Positions 49,452 through 61,371 of a stretch of DNA of 64,000 nt are shown here, one piece after another. The notes under the pieces were generated by a model. The model saw nothing but the letters and a program-made list of their open reading frames with translations. It searched no databases and had not been told where the DNA came from. A program made the position numbers and the translations under genes. The first letter of the stretch is position 1; each line of letters begins with the position of its first letter. The stretch is from Haemophilus sp. HMSC068C11 (GTDB taxonomy: Bacteria; Pseudomonadota; Gammaproteobacteria; Enterobacterales; Pasteurellaceae). The stretch covers positions 1-64,000 of the forward strand of contig NZ_KV820373.1 in the NCBI RefSeq assembly GCF_001815355.1. Direction: 5' to 3'.

Positions 49452-50168
49452 TTATAAATGGCGAGAAAGGCGTTTTTCTAAACGGGTTTGTCCCATTGAC
49501 AGCACAAAACAGAATACCCAATAAATGAGGGCCGCTTCACTATAAATTAAAATAAATTCGTAGTTTTCAGCCGTGATGTTTTGCGCCACACGAAATAATT
49601 CCGCAATCCAAACAAGTGATGCCAGAGACGTATCTTTCACTGTACTAATAAAGGTGTTTGATAGTGAAGGGACGGAAATACGTAACGCTTGCGGCATAAT
49701 GGTACGCACGAAAGCTTGTGTGTAATTCATGCCTATCGCATAAGAGGCTTCCCATTGACCTTTAGGAATCGCAAGAATGGAGGCCCTCACCGTTTCTGCT
49801 GCATAAGCACCAATGTTAATGGAGAACGCAATAATTGCGGTTGGGAAAGGTTCAAGTTTGATGCCAACTTCAGGTAAACCGTAGAAGATAATGAAGATCT
49901 GCACCAACATTGGCGTGCCGCGAATAATTGAAATATAAGTGCGACAAATGCCCTGCAGAATTTTGGTCATTAAATTGGGATGTGGCAATGTGCAAATCAC
50001 AGCCACGATAACTGCAATGAATAAACCGCAAAAGAAGGAAATGACCGCAAGGGGGATCGTATATAAAATTGCCCCTTCCATCATAGGCCAAAACGAGCTG
50101 ATTACATAATCAGCTCGTTCTGCGGTCATAAATGGAAGGCTGGCTAACCAATTATTGAGTAATGTCAT
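49452..50168 (-). CDS. Amino-acid ABC transporter permease
   Basis: A 238-residue inner-membrane permease of the HisM/ArtQ/TcyL type with about five hydrophobic helices. The EAA loop, which contacts the ATPase, reads [25 protein letters not shown] (key part EASYAIG). The stretch [24 protein letters not shown] (key part RGTPMLVQ) is the family hallmark. ATG 50168 overlaps the end of the binding-protein gene by 17 bases, so translation is coupled; the TTG at 50174 is less likely. Confidence 0.92.
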   Translation of the reverse strand: MTLLNNWLASLPFMTAERADYVISSFWPMMEGAILYTIPLAVISFFCGLFIAVIVAVICTLPHPNLMTKILQGICRTYISIIRGTPMLVQIFIIFYGLPEVGIKLEPFPTAIIAFSINIGAYAAETVRASILAIPKGQWEASYAIGMNYTQAFVRTIMPQALRISVPSLSNTFISTVKDTSLASLVWIAELFRVAQNITAENYEFILIYSEAALIYWVFCFVLSMGQTRLEKRLSRHL

Positions 50169-50925
50169 CGCCAAACCATTTGATTGAAAGTTGTTTTAAC
50201 GTTCCGTCTTTGCGTAGTTCTTCAAGTGCTTGGTTCACTTTTGCAATAAGCGGCTCTTCACCTTTCAAGAAAGCAAAACCGGTCGGGATTTTTTTATCAC
50301 TTTCTACAGCAATTTTTAAACCTGAGTTAGGTTGTTTTTTGAAGTAATCTAACACCGCGAGTTTATCATTTACAGTTGCATCAACACGACCTTGTTTTAC
50401 CGCTTCAAGGTTTTGCGCCAAGCTATCAACGGTTACAATAATTGCACCATTATCACGTGCGTCTTTGCTCCAGTTGCTGGTTGCAGATTGTGCAGATTTT
50501 TTACCTTTTAAATCAGTGAATGATTTAATGCTATCGTTATCGGCTTTCGTCACGATGACGCCGGCAGAGTAGTTATAAGGTGCACTATAATCATATTTTT
50601 TTAAACGTTCTGGACTTGGATTGGTTTGGTTCGCAATAACATCAAAGCGTTTTGCATTTAAACCTGCATACATGCCGTCCCAAGCGGTTTCTTTAAATTC
50701 GACTTTCCAACCTAATTTTTGCGCCACTTTTTCGATAATTTCCACATCGAAACCGGTTAACTTGCCATCTTTGTCATGGAAAGTAAATGGCGCGTAAGTA
50801 CCCTCAGTACCAACTAATAAGGTTTTAGTTTGTTCAACGCGATCAGCAATTTCCCCGGCGTTAGCAAAAGTAGAAAGGGCTAATCCTGCCGCTAAAAGTG
50901 CGGTGCTAAAAAATGATTTTTTCAT
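50152..50925 (-). CDS. Amino-acid ABC transporter substrate-binding protein (cystine-type)
   Basis: A 257-residue periplasmic solute-binding protein. The signal peptide ends STFANA before GEIADRVEQ. The mature part has [28 protein letters not shown] (key parts GTEGTYAPF and GFDVEI), which is the fold-3 amino-acid-binding signature and close to FliY/TcyJ cystine-binding proteins. First gene of the transporter operon; cysK lies upstream on the same strand 180 bases away. Ligand is inferred, not proven. Confidence 0.9.
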   Translation of the reverse strand: MKKSFFSTALLAAGLALSTFANAGEIADRVEQTKTLLVGTEGTYAPFTFHDKDGKLTGFDVEIIEKVAQKLGWKVEFKETAWDGMYAGLNAKRFDVIANQTNPSPERLKKYDYSAPYNYSAGVIVTKADNDSIKSFTDLKGKKSAQSATSNWSKDARDNGAIIVTVDSLAQNLEAVKQGRVDATVNDKLAVLDYFKKQPNSGLKIAVESDKKIPTGFAFLKGEEPLIAKVNQALEELRKDGTLKQLSIKWFGDDITQ

Positions 50926-51050
50926 AAGTATTCCTTTTTTAGATAAATAACGAAAGTGAAATGAATTATAAGAAGCGAAAAAGAAAAGAAAAGTATTATT
51001 TATTTATGAATTATTTCCTTTAGTTATATCAAATAAAATTTGTTTAATTA

Positions 51051-51082
51051 ATAAACAAAAAAGGTCTGTAAAAACAGACCTT
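51051..51082 (-). terminator. cysK terminator
   Basis: AAGGTCTGT (minus strand, 51082-51074) pairs with ACAGACCTT (51069-51061) around four bases, followed on that strand by TTTTGTTT. It separates cysK from the ABC transporter operon. Confidence 0.85.
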
Positions 51083-51107
51083 AGATAAAATGAATTCAAT
51101 CAATAGA

Positions 51108-52058
51108 TTAAGCTTCAATACCTTCGAATAACGCTGTACTTAAATAACGTTCTGATGCAGAAGGTAGGATTGCAACGATTAATTTATCTTGGAATTCTGG
51201 TAGTTTTGCTAAGCGGTCAGCTGCTGCCACAGCCGCACCTGAAGAAATACCCGCAAGAATACCTTCTTCAGCCATTAAGCGACGAGCGGTAGCAATTGCT
51301 GTATCGCTATCTACAGTTTCCACGCGATCAATTAATGATAAATCTAAGTTTTTCGGAATGAAGCCCGCACCGATACCTTGAATTTTGTGTGGACCTGGTT
51401 TCACTTCTTGACCAGCAAGGGTTTGGCTAATAACAGGTGATTCTGTTGGTTCAACCGCTACAGAGGTAATTTTTTTACCGTGATCTAATTTGATCGCACG
51501 AGAAATACCGGTAATTGTACCGCCGGTACCCACACCAGCAACCACAACATCGACTTTACCTTCAGTATCTTTCCAAATTTCTTCACCGGTAGTTTGACGG
51601 TGAATGTCCGGGTTAGCCGGGTTTTCAAATTGTTTTAGCATCACATAATGATTTGGGTTAGACGCCACAATTTCTTCTGCTTTAGCAATCGCACCTTTCA
51701 TCCCTTTTGAGCCTTCAGTAAGCACAAGATTCACGCCTAAACCACGTAATAAACGTTTACGTTCAAGACTCATGGTTTCAGGCATGGTTAAGGTGATTTT
51801 GTAACCGCGCGCTGCTGCTACATAAGCTAAAGCAATACCGGTGTTACCGCTGGTTGCATCTACAATTTCTTTACCCGCTGTTAAAATGCCGTCTTTTTCT
51901 GCTTGCCAAATCATATTGGCACCAATACGGCATTTCACGCTAAAGCTTGGGTTGCGACCTTCAATTTTTACGACAACGTTACCATTGTGTCCGAAGTGTT
52001 TTAAACGAACTAATGGAGTATTACCGATTGAGTATGAGTTATCTGCATAAATTGTCAT
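51108..52058 (-). CDS. cysK: Cysteine synthase A
   Basis: A 316-residue PLP enzyme making cysteine from O-acetylserine and sulfide. The cofactor lysine is in [10 protein letters not shown] (Lys42), the asparagine/glycine loop is [12 protein letters not shown], the phosphate-binding loop is [10 protein letters not shown] and the CysK-type [10 protein letters not shown] follows. Length fits CysK. Gene order cysK-cysZ-zipA-ligA is that of H. influenzae as I remember it. AAGGA lies upstream of the ATG. The terminal residues (FEGIEA) differ from the C-terminal Ile peptide that binds nothing here, since that motif belongs to CysE. Confidence 0.96.
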   Translation of the reverse strand: MTIYADNSYSIGNTPLVRLKHFGHNGNVVVKIEGRNPSFSVKCRIGANMIWQAEKDGILTAGKEIVDATSGNTGIALAYVAAARGYKITLTMPETMSLERKRLLRGLGVNLVLTEGSKGMKGAIAKAEEIVASNPNHYVMLKQFENPANPDIHRQTTGEEIWKDTEGKVDVVVAGVGTGGTITGISRAIKLDHGKKITSVAVEPTESPVISQTLAGQEVKPGPHKIQGIGAGFIPKNLDLSLIDRVETVDSDTAIATARRLMAEEGILAGISSGAAVAAADRLAKLPEFQDKLIVAILPSASERYLSTALFEGIEA

Positions 52059-52158
52059 TTTACTGTCCTTTTATATTTTGGAATGAGTTGATGCAGTAGT
52101 TATAACACCGGCTTTTATATAAAAAAAATAGTTAATAGCTATATTTTATAACTAAATG

Positions 52159-53007
52159 CTATTTATTCACGATGTTATTTCCTGAAGGCTTAATTTCAGT
52201 ACTACTAGAACGTGTCACAATTTGTGTTGAACCGGAAGTGCGGTCAAAATTCATATCAAATTTTAATTGTGAGCGATAATTTTCGACCCACATTACCGTT
52301 GCACCACAGACCGCCACAGGAATAATCACTAAATTCACGATTGGCAATGCGGTACAAAGGGTAATTAATGCTCCGAATGTCAGGCTTTGAGAACGTCTTT
52401 CGCCTAACGCATTTTTCATAATGCCAAAAGAAATTTTATGGTTATCAAACGGGTAGTCACAGTACTGAATCGCCATCATCCAACAAGTAAATAGGAAGGT
52501 TAGTACTGGAATAATGGTTTGTCCGATAACGGGGATAAAACTCAATAAGAACAAGCCCACAAATTTCGGTAAGCTGTACCATAGTTTTTGCCATTCACGA
52601 TTTAGCATACGCGGCACATCTTTCATGATTTCAGCAAAACCATCATCATTAACAGCTTCGCCAGTCAGCATTTTTTCGACTTTTTCTGCTAATAATCCAT
52701 TAAACGGTGCGGCAATAAAGCCTGAAAGCGTTGTAAAGGCAAAATAGAAAAATAAGAGAATCGAGCCGATAGACAGTACAAGCAAAATCACACTTAAAAA
52801 GCTTAACCAATCAGGAATAAAGCTCATTACCCAGTCAATCATCGTGGAGATTTGTGAGACAAATAGCCAGAATAAGCCTGTAAGCAGAACGATGTTAAGT
52901 AAAATCGGCATAATCACAAAACGGCGGAGACCTTTTTGCGTAATAAAATGCCAACCCATTACGAAATGATTGAAAGCAGATTTTATTTCATTTTGATCGA
53001 TCATCAT
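52159..53007 (-). CDS. cysZ: Sulfate transporter CysZ
   Basis: A 282-residue inner-membrane protein of the CysZ/EI24 family, a sulfate channel supplying cysteine synthesis. Typical stretches are [25 protein letters not shown] (key part [10 protein letters not shown]), [15 protein letters not shown] and [12 protein letters not shown]. Several long hydrophobic segments are visible. The family pattern predicts hairpin helices that do not fully cross the membrane. Two adjacent ATG codons (53007 and 53004) are possible starts; the second has better spacing from AAAGGA. Upstream of cysK on the same strand, as in relatives. Confidence 0.94.
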   Translation of the reverse strand: MMIDQNEIKSAFNHFVMGWHFITQKGLRRFVIMPILLNIVLLTGLFWLFVSQISTMIDWVMSFIPDWLSFLSVILLVLSIGSILLFFYFAFTTLSGFIAAPFNGLLAEKVEKMLTGEAVNDDGFAEIMKDVPRMLNREWQKLWYSLPKFVGLFLLSFIPVIGQTIIPVLTFLFTCWMMAIQYCDYPFDNHKISFGIMKNALGERRSQSLTFGALITLCTALPIVNLVIIPVAVCGATVMWVENYRSQLKFDMNFDRTSGSTQIVTRSSSTEIKPSGNNIVNK

Positions 53008-53174
53008 TGTTCCTTTAAATTGAAAAGTAAAAAATACAAAATGTCACAGAAAGACAATATTTTTTGAGAAAGATTCCATCTCATCCCTTTTAATCTCTTG
53101 TTTGCTTTCCTATTTTTTCACCTGTGGAAATGTGATAGGATTAGCAAAAATCATTGCGTTAAGGAGCAACAAGA

Positions 53175-56301
<3,127 letters not shown>

Positions 56302-56332
56302 TCGTCTCAATCGAAAAAATACTAAAAAAATG

Positions 56333-56376
56333 ACCGCACTTCATCTCATCTCAAGATTAAGTGCGGTTTAACTTTT
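56333..56376 (+). terminator. ligA terminator (inverted uptake-sequence pair)
   Basis: ACCGCACTT (56333-56341) pairs with AAGTGCGGT (56359-56367), then TTTAACTTTT. Confidence 0.75.
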
Positions 56377-56402
56377 CTTCTTAATAAACGATAGCAGACA
56401 TT

Positions 56403-56966
56403 TTAAGCTCTTAATTTACTGGCTCCGCGTTCCAGTTGTTTTGCCAAGCATTCTTTTGAAGCAATAATCTGTTTACCAAAGCGTTTATATAAACGTTGTT
56501 TTAATTTTGCCAACCCTTTCACTTTAGCACTTTTTTCTGCCCCAAATAACTGCTTAATATGGGGTGTCACCTGACCAATTTCTTGTAAGGCAATACCTGT
56601 TTTGGCTTTTAATTCGTTTAATTGGAACGTGATTTTTTCCTGTACATTCTGTTCTAATCGTTGTGTTAATTCTGCCGTATCGGCGGTTTCATTTTGACAC
56701 AACTGTTCAAATTCGGCGATTTCTGTACTGAAATCTAGCTGTAACCCTTGTTCCAGTTCAATTAATACTGCAGTGCCGTATTCCAATTGTGATGTTAATT
56801 GCTGTTGGCTCTGAACTAATTGATTTTGAATGGCTTCACTTTGCTCAATACATTCATTTAATGATTGTTTCATTTCTGTTTGTTGCTGCATAGCAGAGGC
56901 TTTTAGTGAATCAATTCGTTGTTGAATTTGCTGCATAAGATCTGACATTGTTTGTACGTTTTCCAT
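56403..56966 (-). CDS. Coiled-coil hypothetical protein downstream of ygiW
   Basis: A 187-residue soluble protein, very rich in Gln and Glu in heptad-like spacing over residues about 8-120 (MQQIQQRIDSLKASAMQQQT and following), then a basic C-terminus (KVKGLAKLKQRLYKRFGKQI) with helix-forming character. I recognise no family. AAAGGAG stands before ATG 56966; the longer in-frame start adds 10 residues and overlaps the uptake-sequence pair. It follows ygiW on the same strand and may be co-transcribed across the hairpin. Confidence 0.75.
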   Translation of the reverse strand: MENVQTMSDLMQQIQQRIDSLKASAMQQQTEMKQSLNECIEQSEAIQNQLVQSQQQLTSQLEYGTAVLIELEQGLQLDFSTEIAEFEQLCQNETADTAELTQRLEQNVQEKITFQLNELKAKTGIALQEIGQVTPHIKQLFGAEKSAKVKGLAKLKQRLYKRFGKQIIASKECLAKQLERGASKLRA

Positions 56967-56989
56967 TCTCTTCTCCTTTGGGATTTTTA

Positions 56990-57012
56990 ACCGCACTTAA
57001 GAAAAGTGCGGT
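56990..57012 (-). repeat. Inverted uptake-sequence pair between ygiW and the coiled-coil gene
   Basis: ACCGCACTT (56990-56998) and AAGTGCGGT (57004-57012) form a perfect stem with a 5-base loop. On the minus strand TTAAAAAT follows, a weak T-run, so it is at best a leaky terminator. Confidence 0.7.
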
Positions 57013-57023
57013 CATTTTGTTAG

Positions 57024-57410
57024 TTATTTTTTGATGATTTGTTTTACATCAACTTCTGTTTTATTCCATTCTTTATCGACTTTACCGATAATTTGAATGT
57101 TATCTTGAGGTGCTATCGTTTGACCATTCCATGCTTTTTTGCTGACTTCAATTTGGATTTCTTTTCCACTTGCGTCTTTAAATAAGAAATCCTTTTTACC
57201 AATTTGTTTTACAATTTGTCCGTCTAAACGAACTGGAGTGTTATCATTGGCATTTAATGCATCAGCAACGGTTTTTACAATGACGCTTTCATCTACAAAA
57301 CCTTGTTGAGTGACTTGATTATTGCCATCATTAAATCCTTGCGCTATTGCGGTGTTATATACGGCAACAGAAGATAATGCGATAGCTGCAACAGTAAGTA
57401 ATTTTTTCAT
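57024..57410 (-). CDS. ygiW: YgiW/YdeI family stress-tolerance OB-fold protein
   Basis: A 128-residue periplasmic protein. The signal peptide MKKLLTVAAIALSSVAVYNTAIA is followed by a BOF/OB-fold domain: FVDESVIVKTVADALNAND, then VRLDGQIVKQIGKKDFLFKD, then IGKVDKEWNKTEVDVKQI. YgiW proteins help resist cationic peptides, metals and oxidative stress, and are usually next to a QseBC/FirRS two-component system. None is adjacent here, but two QseB/PmrA-type boxes lie upstream (57486-57592). Confidence 0.92.
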   Translation of the reverse strand: MKKLLTVAAIALSSVAVYNTAIAQGFNDGNNQVTQQGFVDESVIVKTVADALNANDNTPVRLDGQIVKQIGKKDFLFKDASGKEIQIEVSKKAWNGQTIAPQDNIQIIGKVDKEWNKTEVDVKQIIKK

Positions 57411-57485
57411 AGTTTGTTCTCCTAAATAAGATAATCATAAAGTAAGTTGAAAGTTTTGCTTTCAGATGTATTAAATCATTCAAAT

Positions 57486-57502
57486 CTTAATCTTTTCTTA
57501 AG
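57486..57502 (+). promoter_or_regulatory. QseB/PmrA-type box upstream of ygiW
   Basis: CTTAATCTTTTCTTAAG fits the direct repeat YTTAAK-N5-YTTAAK at all fixed positions. It lies about 75 bases upstream of the ygiW start. Control by a QseB/FirR-like regulator is inferred. Confidence 0.6.
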
Positions 57503-57575
57503 TGATTAACATTTTTCAGATTTATTTATCGATTGGGTTGTTTGCCTTTCGATGAGTATATTTAAACAAGAGAAT

Positions 57576-57592
57576 CTTAAGGAAAGATTAAG
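57576..57592 (-). promoter_or_regulatory. Second QseB/PmrA-type box, opposite orientation
   Basis: Read on the minus strand the sequence is CTTAATCTTTCCTTAAG, one base different from the box at 57486-57502 and inverted to it, 90 bases away. Confidence 0.55.
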
Positions 57593-57624
57593 AGAGGTAA
57601 AAAAAATGAAAATTTTTTGAAAAT

Positions 57625-57650
57625 AAAAAAATAGGGCGTTTAAGCCCTAC
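57625..57650 (-). terminator. tyrP terminator
   Basis: On the minus strand TAGGGC (57649-57644) pairs with GCCCTA (57637-57632) around six bases and is followed by TTTTTTTATTTTC. Confidence 0.8.
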
Positions 57651-57686
57651 TTTTATGAGAAAAATGCCTTGAAAATCTACAGCACT

Positions 57687-58907
57687 TTAGCCTGCTACTG
57701 CAGGTAAATAACCCGATTGAATTAAGAATGGCACGATCATAATGATTACGCCAATTACTAAGGCTATCACTAAGGTTACGTTTCCACCGATTACGCGATA
57801 AGGCAGATTCGGATTTGCTTGACGTGTTTTCCATGCTAGTCCGATAGGCAAAATTAAGCAGTAGAACGCACAGAGTAAACCTGCATAGCTTAATGCTGCG
57901 ATAAAGCCTTCAGGATAATACAAGGCAAACGCAAGTGGTGGTGTGAAGGCTGCAACCGTCAGTGTCAAGCGATTGTGTGGCAATTTGTAACGTTTAAATA
58001 AATCGCCTAAACCTTCAAATACCCCGAGCATGACACCAAGGAAAGAGGTGATTAATGCAAGTGCTGAGAACACACGAACGATTTCGCCCATGATGTGGGA
58101 GTTCGTGATTTGACGTGTTGCATTAACTAAGCCGTTAAGGGTTGGATCCGCTTGGAGTACTTGCACGAATTCATTTTGGCTTAATACACCGTGAGTCGCT
58201 AATTGCCACACTAAATAAGCTACAAGTGGAATCGCTGTACCAATTAAAATCGCTTTACGGAATTGAGTAACACTACCATCTAAATAGCTGTTTACGCTGC
58301 CCATGATGATGTGGAAGCCAAAGGAGGTAAAGAAAATTGGCGCCGCAGAGATCACGAAAGCATAATTTAAAGGTAAGGCCATTAGGTTATCGACAGACAC
58401 TTTTGGTAACATCATGAATAACACAAAAGCAAAGGCAATTAATTTACCGATGAACAGAATACGAGTGGCACCATCAACACCTCTTGTACCGACAACTACA
58501 AAGGCACCGAGTACGACGGTAAATAAAATGATTGAAAGTTCGGAGGAAAGACTTTCAAAGCCAAAAGCGGTTGGTAAACCCGATAATAATGAACCGCCCC
58601 CGGTGATGTAGGCCGCAGAAAGAGCATAAAGTAAAATGAGCAAACTAAAGGTGGCTAAGACACGTCCAGTGATGCCGAAGTATTTTTCAGCGAGAGTCGC
58701 CACGCCATCATTTAATCGATCGGCCGTTTGATAGACTTCAACAAAAAGTAAACCGCTGTAAACCAAAAGCGCCCATAAGCCGACTAATAAGAAAACGGTG
58801 TAACCAAAACCAATACCGGCAGAGGTTAATGGCATCGCTAGCATTCCCGCCCCGATGGTCGTGCCGGCAATGATTAAGGCACTGCCGAATGTTTTGTTTT
58901 TTAGCAT
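57687..58907 (-). CDS. tyrP: Aromatic amino-acid (tyrosine-type) permease
   Basis: A 406-residue inner-membrane transporter with about 11 hydrophobic segments, of the aromatic amino-acid permease (TyrP/Mtr) family. The N-terminus KTFGSALIIAGTTIGAGMLAMPL (key part GTTIGAGMLAMP) and the central FFTSFGFHIIMGSVNSYL (key part SFGFHIIMGS) are hallmarks. ATG 58907 with GGAGA upstream gives the family length; the longer frame adds 49 residues and overlaps tdk. In H. influenzae a tyrP gene also lies by tdk. Confidence 0.93.
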   Translation of the reverse strand: MLKNKTFGSALIIAGTTIGAGMLAMPLTSAGIGFGYTVFLLVGLWALLVYSGLLFVEVYQTADRLNDGVATLAEKYFGITGRVLATFSLLILLYALSAAYITGGGSLLSGLPTAFGFESLSSELSIILFTVVLGAFVVVGTRGVDGATRILFIGKLIAFAFVLFMMLPKVSVDNLMALPLNYAFVISAAPIFFTSFGFHIIMGSVNSYLDGSVTQFRKAILIGTAIPLVAYLVWQLATHGVLSQNEFVQVLQADPTLNGLVNATRQITNSHIMGEIVRVFSALALITSFLGVMLGVFEGLGDLFKRYKLPHNRLTLTVAAFTPPLAFALYYPEGFIAALSYAGLLCAFYCLILPIGLAWKTRQANPNLPYRVIGGNVTLVIALVIGVIIMIVPFLIQSGYLPAVAG

Positions 58908-58944
58908 AAAATTGTTCTCCGAGTATAAAATTGAAAAAACGAGG

Positions 58945-59526
58945 TTAAAGCTGACCGCACTTTTCTTTGTAATGATAGCGGCAAACCGAAAGATAAGAGT
59001 CGTTTCCACCAATTTGGATTTGTTCCCCTTCCTTAATGACTTCACCTTGTTCATTTAAACGTAAAACGAAATTGGCTTTACGTCCACAATAACAGATTGT
59101 TTTTAATTCTTCTAGTTGATCTGCCCAAGCAAGTAAATACTTACTGCCTTCAAATAGCTCTGCTTGAAAGTCGGTACGCAAGCCATAACAAAGCACAGGA
59201 ATCTTCAGTTTATCCACGACATCGCTTAATTGATACACTTGCTGTTTCGTTAAAAACTGGGCTTCATCAACCAAAACACAATGAATTTTTTCTTGTTGTA
59301 AACGTTGGCTTACTTCGGCAAAAAGGTCACTCGTTGACGTAAATAAATTGGCGTCTTCATGAATACCAATACGCGACGTGACTTTGCCTAATCCAAAGCG
59401 GTCATCAATGGCTGCCGTATAAACCATGGTGTTCATATTGCGTTCACGGTAGTTATAGGAAGACTGCAGCAACGTGGTTGATTTGCCCGCATTCATCGTA
59501 GAGTAGTAAAAATAGAGTTTTGCCAT
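58945..59526 (-). CDS. tdk: Thymidine kinase
   Basis: A 193-residue type II thymidine kinase phosphorylating thymidine with ATP. The P-loop is [14 protein letters not shown] (near residue 10), the Walker B-like VLVDEAQFL is near residue 88, and a zinc site is formed by CYCGRKA and the C-terminal SVCRYHY. The start ATG overlaps the stop of the upstream small gene (TAATG), so translation is coupled. One uptake sequence lies near the 3' end (about 58954). Confidence 0.96.
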   Translation of the reverse strand: MAKLYFYYSTMNAGKSTTLLQSSYNYRERNMNTMVYTAAIDDRFGLGKVTSRIGIHEDANLFTSTSDLFAEVSQRLQQEKIHCVLVDEAQFLTKQQVYQLSDVVDKLKIPVLCYGLRTDFQAELFEGSKYLLAWADQLEELKTICYCGRKANFVLRLNEQGEVIKEGEQIQIGGNDSYLSVCRYHYKEKCGQL

Positions 59527-59762
59527 TATTTAATCACCCATTTCCAGAAATAATAGGCAATAAATCCTGCAACAGGTGGACAGGCTGCTAGCATAAAGGT
59601 ACCGTAAGTGGCGCCACCGCCAACCATTTTTCCGGCAGCTGAAAGCGCGCTCACGATATCACCACTTGGTGTGGTAAAAATCCATGTGCCAATAATCGCG
59701 AGCACTAAAAAACAAGCGATACCAGCTGCACGCATAGCTCTCACTTTAATCATATTTTCCAT
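59526..59762 (-). CDS. Small membrane protein between tsaD and tdk
   Basis: A 78-residue protein of unknown function with two hydrophobic segments ([18 protein letters not shown] and [19 protein letters not shown]) separated by a short Gly/Ser/Ala loop, so probably a helical hairpin in the inner membrane. AAGGA stands before ATG 59762. It begins 9 bases after the tsaD stop and overlaps tdk by one base, so it is in a tight tsaD-tdk operon. The coupling supports it being a real gene. Confidence 0.78.
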   Translation of the reverse strand: MENMIKVRAMRAAGIACFLVLAIIGTWIFTTPSGDIVSALSAAGKMVGGGATYGTFMLAACPPVAGFIAYYFWKWVIK

Positions 59763-59771
59763 ATTTTTTCC

Positions 59772-60800
59772 TTAAATTGCAGGGAGTTCAGTCATTGCCC
59801 AACGAGGTTTAACATCAATGGCGAGCTCACTATGCTGACCTTGTTTTAAGCGTAAAAAGCCCGTATAGGCAATCATGGCACCATTATCGGTACAAAATTG
59901 AGGTTGTGGATAAAATACTTCACCACCAAGATTTTTCATCATAGCGCCAAGGGTTTCACGTAATTTTTTGTTCGCGCTTACGCCGCCAGCAATGACCAAA
60001 CGCTTATAACCGGTTTCTTTTAAGGCGCGTTTACATTTAATTGCAAGTGTATCCACGACAGAATCTTGGAAGGCAAAGGCAATATCAGCTTTGGTTTGTT
60101 CGGTTAATTCACCTTCTTGTTTGAGCGCTTGATTAATGGTGTTAGCCGCCGAGGTTTTTAAACCTGAAAAGCTAAAATCAAGGCCTGGTCGATCTGTCAT
60201 TGGACGTGGAAATACAAAACGATCCGGCGATCCTTTTTCGGCTAAACGTGAAAGTGCTGCACCGCCAGGGTAATCTAACCCTAATAATTTTGCGGTTTTA
60301 TCAAAGGCTTCACCTGCCGCATCATCAATAGATTCGCCAATGACTTCATATTTACCCACACCATCAACGCGCACTAATTGCGTATGTCCACCTGAAACTA
60401 AGAGAGCAATGAATGGAAAGTGCGGTCGATTTTCATCAAGCATTGGCGCAAGTAGATGACCTTCCATGTGGTGTACACCAATAGCGGGCACATTCCAGGC
60501 ATAAGCCAGTGAACGTGCGATCGTTGCGCCCACTAATAATGCGCCCACTAAACCTGGGCCACTTGTATAGGCGATACCATCAATTTGATCAGCGGTTAAA
60601 TTGGCTTCTTCTAATGCGGCCTTAATTAATGGTGCCGTTTTGCGAATGTGATCGCGGGAAGCCAGTTCTGGCACTACACCGCCGTAATCCGCATGCAAGG
60701 CAATTTGCGTGTAGAGTTGATTAGCAATTAAACCTTTATCTTCATCATAAATCGCGACACCTGTTTCATCACAGGAGGTTTCGATCCCTAAAATACGCAT
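59772..60800 (-). CDS. tsaD: tRNA N6-threonylcarbamoyladenosine transferase subunit TsaD
   Basis: A 342-residue catalytic subunit of the complex that places threonylcarbamoyl on A37 of ANN-decoding tRNAs. The ASKHA-type N-terminus [19 protein letters not shown] is followed by the metal-binding HHMEGH (near residue 110), [10 protein letters not shown], and the C-terminal [11 protein letters not shown] and [12 protein letters not shown]. Divergent from rpsU, as in most gammaproteobacteria. One uptake sequence inside (about 60417). Confidence 0.97.
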   Translation of the reverse strand: MRILGIETSCDETGVAIYDEDKGLIANQLYTQIALHADYGGVVPELASRDHIRKTAPLIKAALEEANLTADQIDGIAYTSGPGLVGALLVGATIARSLAYAWNVPAIGVHHMEGHLLAPMLDENRPHFPFIALLVSGGHTQLVRVDGVGKYEVIGESIDDAAGEAFDKTAKLLGLDYPGGAALSRLAEKGSPDRFVFPRPMTDRPGLDFSFSGLKTSAANTINQALKQEGELTEQTKADIAFAFQDSVVDTLAIKCKRALKETGYKRLVIAGGVSANKKLRETLGAMMKNLGGEVFYPQPQFCTDNGAMIAYTGFLRLKQGQHSELAIDVKPRWAMTELPAI

Positions 60801-61018
60801 TTTCTTCTCATTTTATTAAAAAAATTGGCAAAGATTTTACCTTGTTTAGCCCGCTTAAACCAGTTCAAACGCCAAATTTTCAGCAAATAGGCGATCTTTC
60901 CTTTGCTTTTGCGGGGAAGATCGATTAGAATTGCGTCCTTTATTGAATTTGCCGTTCATTCGGCAGTAATAAAAATTTAAAATTGCAATTAAATTAAACT
61001 CATTGAGGTGATTGGCTT

Positions 61019-61234
61019 ATGCCTGTAATTAAAGTACGTGAAAACGAATCATTCGACGTAGCTTTACGTCGTTTCAAACGCTCTTGCGAAAAAGCTGGTA
61101 TTTTAGCAGAAGTTCGCGCTCGTGAATTCTATGAAAAACCAACTACAATCCGTAAACGTGAAAAAGCAACGCTTGCTAAACGTCACGCTAAACGTAACGC
61201 TCGCGAAAACGCGCGCAATACCCGTTTATACTAA
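61019..61234 (+). CDS. rpsU: 30S ribosomal protein bS21
   Basis: A 71-residue, very basic protein: [20 protein letters not shown] at the start, then [18 protein letters not shown], and an Arg/Lys-rich tail. Identical in length to E. coli bS21. First gene of the macromolecular synthesis operon rpsU-dnaG-rpoD, here divergent from tsaD. Confidence 0.98.
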   Translation: MPVIKVRENESFDVALRRFKRSCEKAGILAEVRAREFYEKPTTIRKREKATLAKRHAKRNARENARNTRLY

Positions 61235-61264
61235 TTTGTAGTATTTTCTAACTCGAGTTAAGAC

Positions 61265-61299
61265 AAACCGTGAAACCTTTTGGGTATCACGGTTTTGTT
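61265..61299 (+). terminator. rpsU-dnaG intercistronic terminator
   Basis: AAACCGTGA (61265-61273) pairs with TCACGGTTT (61287-61295), then TTGTTGC. The same place in E. coli holds a partial terminator that keeps primase levels low; the same function is inferred here. Confidence 0.8.
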
Positions 61300-61371
61300 G
61301 CTTTAAATTCATCGAAAAAAAGTCACGCAAAATCAACCGCACTTTCGCATCGTATTCAAGGAGGCAAGGCA

